Shown here: positions 59,302 through 64,000 of the stretch, in pieces
How positions within the stretch are numbered: position 1 is the stretch's first letter
How the letters are laid out: each line of letters begins with the position of its first letter
Source of the DNA: Tanticharoenia sakaeratensis NBRC 103193
GTDB lineage: Bacteria > Pseudomonadota > Alphaproteobacteria > Acetobacterales > Acetobacteraceae
Length of the DNA: 64,000 bases
NCBI RefSeq assembly: GCF_000963885.1
Contig: NZ_BALE01000017.1
Location: 142,517-206,516, forward strand
Reading direction: 5' to 3'
The notes under the pieces: model-generated
What the model was told of the DNA's origin: nothing
The model's input: only the letters and a program-made list of their open reading frames with translations
The model's database searches: none
Position numbers and translations under genes: made by a program

Positions 59302-60661
59302 TCGTAGCAGCATGGACAAGAGCGGTCTGTTCGGCGAACTGACGCGCATGGCCCGCACGTCCGGCGCGGTCGGCGGCATGGCGGCCCGCTTTGCCGGCAA
59401 CCGCCTCGGAATCAAGACCAACAAGTCGGTTCATGCCGGCGATCTGCGCGGCGCGCTCGGCAACCTCAAGGGCCCCCTCATGAAGGGTGCCCAGCTTCTG
59501 TCGACCATCCCCGGCGCCCTTCCGGAGGAATACGCGAACGAACTGGCCGAACTGCAGGCCAATGCGCCCCCGATGGGCTGGAGCTTCGTGCGCCGTCGCA
59601 TGACGACCGAGCTTGGTGCCGGGTGGGAGAAGCATTTCCGCTCTTTCAGCCACGAGGCCGTCGCGGCGGCGAGCCTGGGACAGGTGCATCGTGGCATTCT
59701 GGCTGACGGCCGTCCGGTTGCCTGCAAGCTGCAATACCCTGACATGCACGCTGCCGTGGAATCCGACCTGCGCCAGTTCCGGACGGCCCTGTCGCTGTTC
59801 AACCGGTTCTCCACCGCAATCCGACAGGATCAGGTCTTCGCGGAACTGGCGGAGCGCCTGCGGGAAGAGCTCGATTACGAGCGCGAGGCATCCCATCTGC
59901 GGCTCTATCGCGACATGCTGTCCGACGCCCCGGACGTGAAGGTCCCGGCACCGGTCGAGGCCGTCTCCTCCAAGCGCCTTCTGACGATGGACTGGGTCAG
60001 CGGGCGCGGCATGAAAACGGTGCTGGACGCCAATCCCACGCAGGAGCAGCGCAACGCCATGGCGCGTGCGCTGTTCAAGGCATGGTATGTGCCGCTGTAT
60101 CGTTACGGCGTCATCCATGGCGACCCGCACATGGGCAATTTCACCGTGCGGGACGACTACGGGCTGAACCTGTTCGATTTCGGAGCGATCCGGGTCTTCG
60201 AGCCGTCGTTCGTCAAGGGGATCATCGATCTCTATTTCGCCCTGCGCGACAAGGACGAGGACCGGGCGTTCCACGCCTACGAGGCCTGGGGTTTTCGCGG
60301 CATCTCGCGCGAGACGTCGCTCGTGCTCAACGAATGGGCGAGCTTCATCTACGGGCCGCTGCTCCGGGACGATGCGCACTCCATTCAGGAAAGCAATGAC
60401 CCGGCACAAGGCCGGGCTGTCATGGAGCGTGTCTATTCCGGCCTGCAGCGAACGGGTGGTGTTGAGCTGCCGCGTCAGTTCGTACTGGTGGACCGTTCGG
60501 CCATCGGGCTGGGGAGCGTCTTCCTCCGGCTGGGTGCACGCCTGAACTGGAGCGAGATGTTCCGCGAACTGGTCGCGGATTTCGACGTGGACGCACTGGC
60601 CGAACGCCAGGCGCAGGCTCTCGCGGCTGCGCGCGTCCCGCCGCCGCTACAGGGCGTCTGA
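59294..60661 (+). CDS. ABC1/UbiB-family atypical kinase
   Basis: The family takes part in ubiquinone synthesis and lipid handling. The 455-residue protein has the KxGQ-like motif KGAQLLST (about 68-75), an AAASLGQVHRG Ala-rich loop in place of a Gly-rich loop, the ATP-site Lys in VACKLQYP, HGDPHMGNF and FDFGAI. It lacks the C-terminal membrane helices of E. coli UbiB. It is coupled to the M3 peptidase gene by an eight-base overlap. An alternative start is ATG 59312. Confidence 0.9.
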   Translation: MNDRSSMDKSGLFGELTRMARTSGAVGGMAARFAGNRLGIKTNKSVHAGDLRGALGNLKGPLMKGAQLLSTIPGALPEEYANELAELQANAPPMGWSFVRRRMTTELGAGWEKHFRSFSHEAVAAASLGQVHRGILADGRPVACKLQYPDMHAAVESDLRQFRTALSLFNRFSTAIRQDQVFAELAERLREELDYEREASHLRLYRDMLSDAPDVKVPAPVEAVSSKRLLTMDWVSGRGMKTVLDANPTQEQRNAMARALFKAWYVPLYRYGVIHGDPHMGNFTVRDDYGLNLFDFGAIRVFEPSFVKGIIDLYFALRDKDEDRAFHAYEAWGFRGISRETSLVLNEWASFIYGPLLRDDAHSIQESNDPAQGRAVMERVYSGLQRTGGVELPRQFVLVDRSAIGLGSVFLRLGARLNWSEMFRELVADFDVDALAERQAQALAAARVPPPLQGV

Positions 60662-61160
60662 CTGCGCAACGCAGGACGCGGTGATGAGCCGCTGTCCCGC
60701 CTGAAGACTGCGCTCCCCAACGACATTTCTAGAAGCGCGCATCTGCACCCCGGGAAGCAGCTCGGGAGCACAGGCGCGTCCATGTACGCCCGCGAATGCA
60801 CGCCGCGAGTTTTGACAGCCGGCCGTTGCAGGATCGTCCGGATGTGAGGCCCTCGTGCGAGCGTCCAGACATTCGGATGGGCTGATTGCGTCCGCGCGAC
60901 GTCGCCCGAAAACCGTGTGACGCAGGCTTTGCCTGACGTGACACCATGTATCCTGCCGTTTCACAAAATGAGCGAACACATTCAAATATAACTATAGTTT
61001 TCTTTTAATAAAAATCGATACAGTTGATATGGCAAATCGGCAACGACTTCATGTAACTCGCGCGACAGCCTCATAAACCATGTTGTTCGCCCTGAATTGA
61101 AGCAGACATAAAGACGTCATTACGGACCCGATTCCGAAAACACGTGCTTCAAGAGGCGCC
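60662..61160. other. non-coding region before the TonB-dependent receptor gene
   Basis: I see no supportable gene. The first 290 bases are GC-rich with short open frames of unlikely composition. Bases 60955-61030 are strongly AT-rich and contain the ten-base palindrome AACTATAGTT (60990-60999); this is the likely promoter area, but no clear hexamer pair or Fur box was found. An AAGAGG ribosome site ends the region. Confidence 0.6.
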
Positions 61161-63962
61161 ATGAACGTTCTGCGAGAGATTGCTGGCGGCAAATCCGCCG
61201 TTCGACTGTATGCCCATCGCCGGGTGCTGCGGTGCACCCTGATGAGTGCCACGATACTCGCCATGATGCCGTTGCCGCGCGCAATGGCGCAGACAGTGTC
61301 CACGACTACGCAGGATGGGACGCCGCACCGTCCCGCGCGTGCTGCATCGACGTCCACCACGACCGAAACGTCAGCGACCCAGCAGGGGAGGACAGAATCC
61401 ATTCTGGTGCGCGCGCAGCGGCGCATGCAGCGCGAAAAGGATTCGCCCTCCGCGGTGACTGAAATCGGGACGGCGCAGGTGCGTCAGAACAGCTCGGCCG
61501 GTAATATCGTCACCTTGTTGCGCAATGCGCCGTCGGTGTTCAGCTACCAGCAGGGCATCGGCATGAACGAGCCGGTCTACTCGATCCGCGGCACACGCGG
61601 GCTTGAAGTTGCCTCGACGTTTGATGGCGTGCCCATGCAGGATCTTCTGTACGGCGGCTCAGGCAGCTATCTGAGCAATGTCGTGGGCGCCTATTTCACG
61701 CAATACCAGATCGCGGGCGTTTCGGTGTATCCGGGCGTCGCATATCCGGACCATGCAACGTTCGGGACGATCGGCGGCACACTCGAGTATCATTCGCTGC
61801 GTCCGTCCGAGAAGTTCGGTCTGGACGTGTTCGGGCAGGTTGCGTCGTTCGGAACCTTCACCGAAGGATTCAAGCTCGATACGGGCGGAATGGATGGCGT
61901 GCTGGGCAAAGGCGTCGATGCTCCGCGCGCGATGCTTCAATACGACAACGAACAGACCAAGGGGTACATCGACTACACGCCTGCGCGTTACAACTCGTTC
62001 GAGTTCGCGCTGGACAAGCCGTATGACGATGGCCAGTCGATGTTCCAGGCAACCGTCCTTTATAATACCGGCTCCGGCCTTGTAACGCCCGAACCCATTC
62101 CATCAGCCTACCAGCAGCAGAACGGCAACTTCTCGAATTATTCCCCTGACCAGGAATTCATGCGTCAGAACAACGACTACTTCACGTTGATGCTGAAGGA
62201 CGACACGTACATCAACGACTATGTCAGTGCAGGCCTGACGACATTCTACCGCTACACCAACAGCACGACGGAAACTTACGCAAATCCCACCCTGTTCTCG
62301 CCCGACGGCGGCGCGGGCTCGGCAGCGGTCGACGGCATCAACCCGTTCAATCAGACGATCGCGGGGTTCGGCGAGCAGAGCTACTACGGCTATGGGAGCT
62401 ACTTCTATCAGCCTGGCGTCACGACCTATGACGGAAACGCCCTGTTCAACAACAGCAAATACTGCCCGGCATCCGTTCGCAATGCGTTTGCGGCGGCGGG
62501 TGAGACAAGCCCGTGCGGATACAACTACAACATCAGTTCGACCCACACGGATACGTACGGCATCCAGCCGCGTCTCTCGATCCTGCTGCCGACATTCTGG
62601 GGCATCCGGAATACCATTCACACCGGAGCGCTGATCGCCAAGGCAACGCAGAACGACATGCCGACCTATCTCGGCATTTCGCCTCAGGCGCAGGTATATG
62701 AGGAGCAGACGGCCTACAGCGGCGGCTATCAGCGCGACATCTACACCTGGTATCTTCAGGACAAGATCGACCTGCTGCACAACACGCTGCACATCACGCC
62801 GGGCGTGACGTACCAGGGCACGTATTCCGAGGACAAGCAGGGATATGTCTATGGCGGCCAGGTCTCGGCGGCTGCGACGGCGAGCGCATATTGCCAGAGC
62901 TACAGCTGCGCCTATGGCAGCTATACGGGCGAGAAATGGGACCATAACTGGCTCCCGTTCGTGAACATCGCCTATGATTTCGACCGGATCTCGCCACTGC
63001 TGAAGGGGCTCTCCGTTTACGGAAGCGCTGCGAACTCGGCACTTTACGCACCGGTGAGCGATTATTCCCCGACGCTGCTTGGTACCGTTCCGAGCGCATC
63101 CATCGTGCATATGTATGAAGGCGGCGTTCAGTACAACACCGGCAATCTCAGCATCTCGGCTGATTACTATTATCAGAAAGTAGACCGCGATTTCGGCTAT
63201 TTTTCATACCAGACCGGTCCGTACGCGGGATACTCCCTCTACACCAATGCGGGCCAGCGTCTGATGCGCGGCGAGGAAGCGCAGATCAAATGGCAGGTCA
63301 CGCCGAACTGGCAGCTGTTCGGCAATTTCTCACATAACAGCACGCGTTATCTGAAAACCTACCTTGCCGACGTGACGGTTCAGGAAGACCAGTTCGGTTA
63401 TGCATTGCGGGGCGATCATGTCTCGGGCATCCCGACCTGGCTTGCACAGTTCGGTGTCGACTATCAGCGCAAGAACACGTTCCTGCACGACGACCATCTG
63501 AACGTGAACCTCACCGGCCGCTACGTCGGACACCAGTATACGACCACCGATCTGACCGGTTTCGAAAACCTCGGGACGCTGCCGGGTATTCCGTACAAGT
63601 ATGGAACCTACGACTATTACAGCATCCTGTCGGGCTCCACGGTCACGAGCAACAGCGGCGGCATCGCGCCGTATGTGATCTTCAACCTCGACGTCAATTA
63701 CGACATGCCGGTCAAGAACATCGGACCACTGAAGAAGTTGAACTTCGATTTCAACGTTCAGAACCTCTTCAACACGTTCTACTGGCAGTACAAGTACCAA
63801 CAGATCTCCCCCGCATCCTGCGGCACCTTCAAGACCAACCCGGCCGGATTTACAGGATTCGCCGGAAACGCCGTCAGCAATTACGGATGCACGGCGGAAT
63901 ACAGCGACGGCATGCCGGGCATGCCGGCCTTCATCTCGTTTACCGTCCACGCAACGTTCTAG
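61161..63962 (+). CDS. TonB-dependent outer-membrane receptor
   Basis: This 933-residue protein is an energised outer-membrane transporter. A long signal peptide ends near AMAQT (about 44); a Ser/Thr/Gln-rich linker follows, then a TonB-box-like ESILVRAQRR (about 79-88), the plug domain (VYSIRGTRGLEVASTFDGVP around 135-154), and a beta-barrel ending in a family-typical VHATF. Substrate unknown: a siderophore, sugar or other nutrient. It stands alone, with no TonB, ExbB or periplasmic binding gene beside it. AAGAGG precedes the ATG. Confidence 0.92.
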   Translation: MNVLREIAGGKSAVRLYAHRRVLRCTLMSATILAMMPLPRAMAQTVSTTTQDGTPHRPARAASTSTTTETSATQQGRTESILVRAQRRMQREKDSPSAVTEIGTAQVRQNSSAGNIVTLLRNAPSVFSYQQGIGMNEPVYSIRGTRGLEVASTFDGVPMQDLLYGGSGSYLSNVVGAYFTQYQIAGVSVYPGVAYPDHATFGTIGGTLEYHSLRPSEKFGLDVFGQVASFGTFTEGFKLDTGGMDGVLGKGVDAPRAMLQYDNEQTKGYIDYTPARYNSFEFALDKPYDDGQSMFQATVLYNTGSGLVTPEPIPSAYQQQNGNFSNYSPDQEFMRQNNDYFTLMLKDDTYINDYVSAGLTTFYRYTNSTTETYANPTLFSPDGGAGSAAVDGINPFNQTIAGFGEQSYYGYGSYFYQPGVTTYDGNALFNNSKYCPASVRNAFAAAGETSPCGYNYNISSTHTDTYGIQPRLSILLPTFWGIRNTIHTGALIAKATQNDMPTYLGISPQAQVYEEQTAYSGGYQRDIYTWYLQDKIDLLHNTLHITPGVTYQGTYSEDKQGYVYGGQVSAAATASAYCQSYSCAYGSYTGEKWDHNWLPFVNIAYDFDRISPLLKGLSVYGSAANSALYAPVSDYSPTLLGTVPSASIVHMYEGGVQYNTGNLSISADYYYQKVDRDFGYFSYQTGPYAGYSLYTNAGQRLMRGEEAQIKWQVTPNWQLFGNFSHNSTRYLKTYLADVTVQEDQFGYALRGDHVSGIPTWLAQFGVDYQRKNTFLHDDHLNVNLTGRYVGHQYTTTDLTGFENLGTLPGIPYKYGTYDYYSILSGSTVTSNSGGIAPYVIFNLDVNYDMPVKNIGPLKKLNFDFNVQNLFNTFYWQYKYQQISPASCGTFKTNPAGFTGFAGNAVSNYGCTAEYSDGMPGMPAFISFTVHATF

Positions 63963-64000
63963 AGCCGTTCCACGTTAATCCGGTTCATATCCTGCTGCTT

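Noticed and set aside
60647..60985. Possible 112-codon gene on the minus strand after the ABC1-kinase gene.
   Set aside because: Composition resembles random GC-rich translation, no ribosome site and no recognisable motif.

Overview
The window reads as an ordinary chromosomal stretch of a GC-rich alphaproteobacterium, most likely an acetic acid bacterium (Acetobacteraceae). This is inferred from protein content and gene order: rpoZ-rel-acpS-lepB-rnc-era, pyrH-frr-uppS-cdsA-dxr-rseP-bamA-skp-lpxD-fabZ-lpxA-lpxI, kdsD-lptC-lptA-lptB-rpoN, a nano-RNase of the alphaproteobacterial NrnC type, a DUF1150 gene behind a small heat-shock gene, and an Fe superoxide dismutase. I saw no insertion sequence, prophage, CRISPR array, integrase or rRNA. 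One tRNA gene, tRNA-Leu(CAG), is present.

Layout. 1-4.6 kb: a gluconolactonase-like gene converging on a four-gene minus-strand run (AAA ATPase DUF815, exported RidA-like protein, Rieske oxygenase, GNAT-NUDIX fusion). 4.6-8.4 kb: yajC, sodB, a 3-hydroxyisobutyrate-dehydrogenase-like gene and the periplasmic methionine sulfoxide repair pair msrP-msrQ. 8.4-10.1 kb: a NYN-domain nuclease gene coupled to a diverged uracil-DNA-glycosylase-like gene, then an AT-rich spacer. 10.1-15.8 kb: rpoZ, the ppGpp enzyme, acpS, lepB, rnc, era. 15.9-28.5 kb: a long cell-envelope run for UMP kinase, ribosome recycling, isoprenoid and phospholipid precursors, outer-membrane protein assembly and lipid A. 28.5-33.4 kb: gloA, a tiny histidine-kinase-like gene, then rpmH-rnpA-yidD-yidC-engB-argB. 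33.5-39.8 kb: a degenerate GGDEF protein, dapD-dapE with an unknown membrane protein, and truA/fmt/def. 39.9-43.2 kb: hsp20, DUF1150, RidA, an unknown exported protein and a Gfo/Idh/MocA oxidoreductase. 43.4-49.2 kb: rpoN and the Lpt lipopolysaccharide-transport genes, kdsD and nrnC. 49.2-56.6 kb: tRNA-Leu, an NDUFA9-like protein and glutamate synthase (gltD then gltB). 56.6-64 kb: an HTH regulator/membrane protein pair divergent from pepF, an ABC1-family kinase and a TonB-dependent receptor.

Many genes are tightly coupled by 1-8 base overlaps. Several genes use GTG or TTG starts. Two (rel and the HTH regulator at 57.1-57.4 kb) have no ATG, GTG or TTG start that fits the conserved protein and appear to need CTG or another rare start. 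I found no clear novel multi-gene system. The most interesting items are the diverged UDG-like partner of the NYN nuclease, the missing canonical start of rel, the CTG-started HTH regulator with an 18-base inverted repeat, the catalytically degenerate GGDEF protein, the stand-alone histidine-kinase-type mini protein, and the palindrome plus terminator in the gltD leader.
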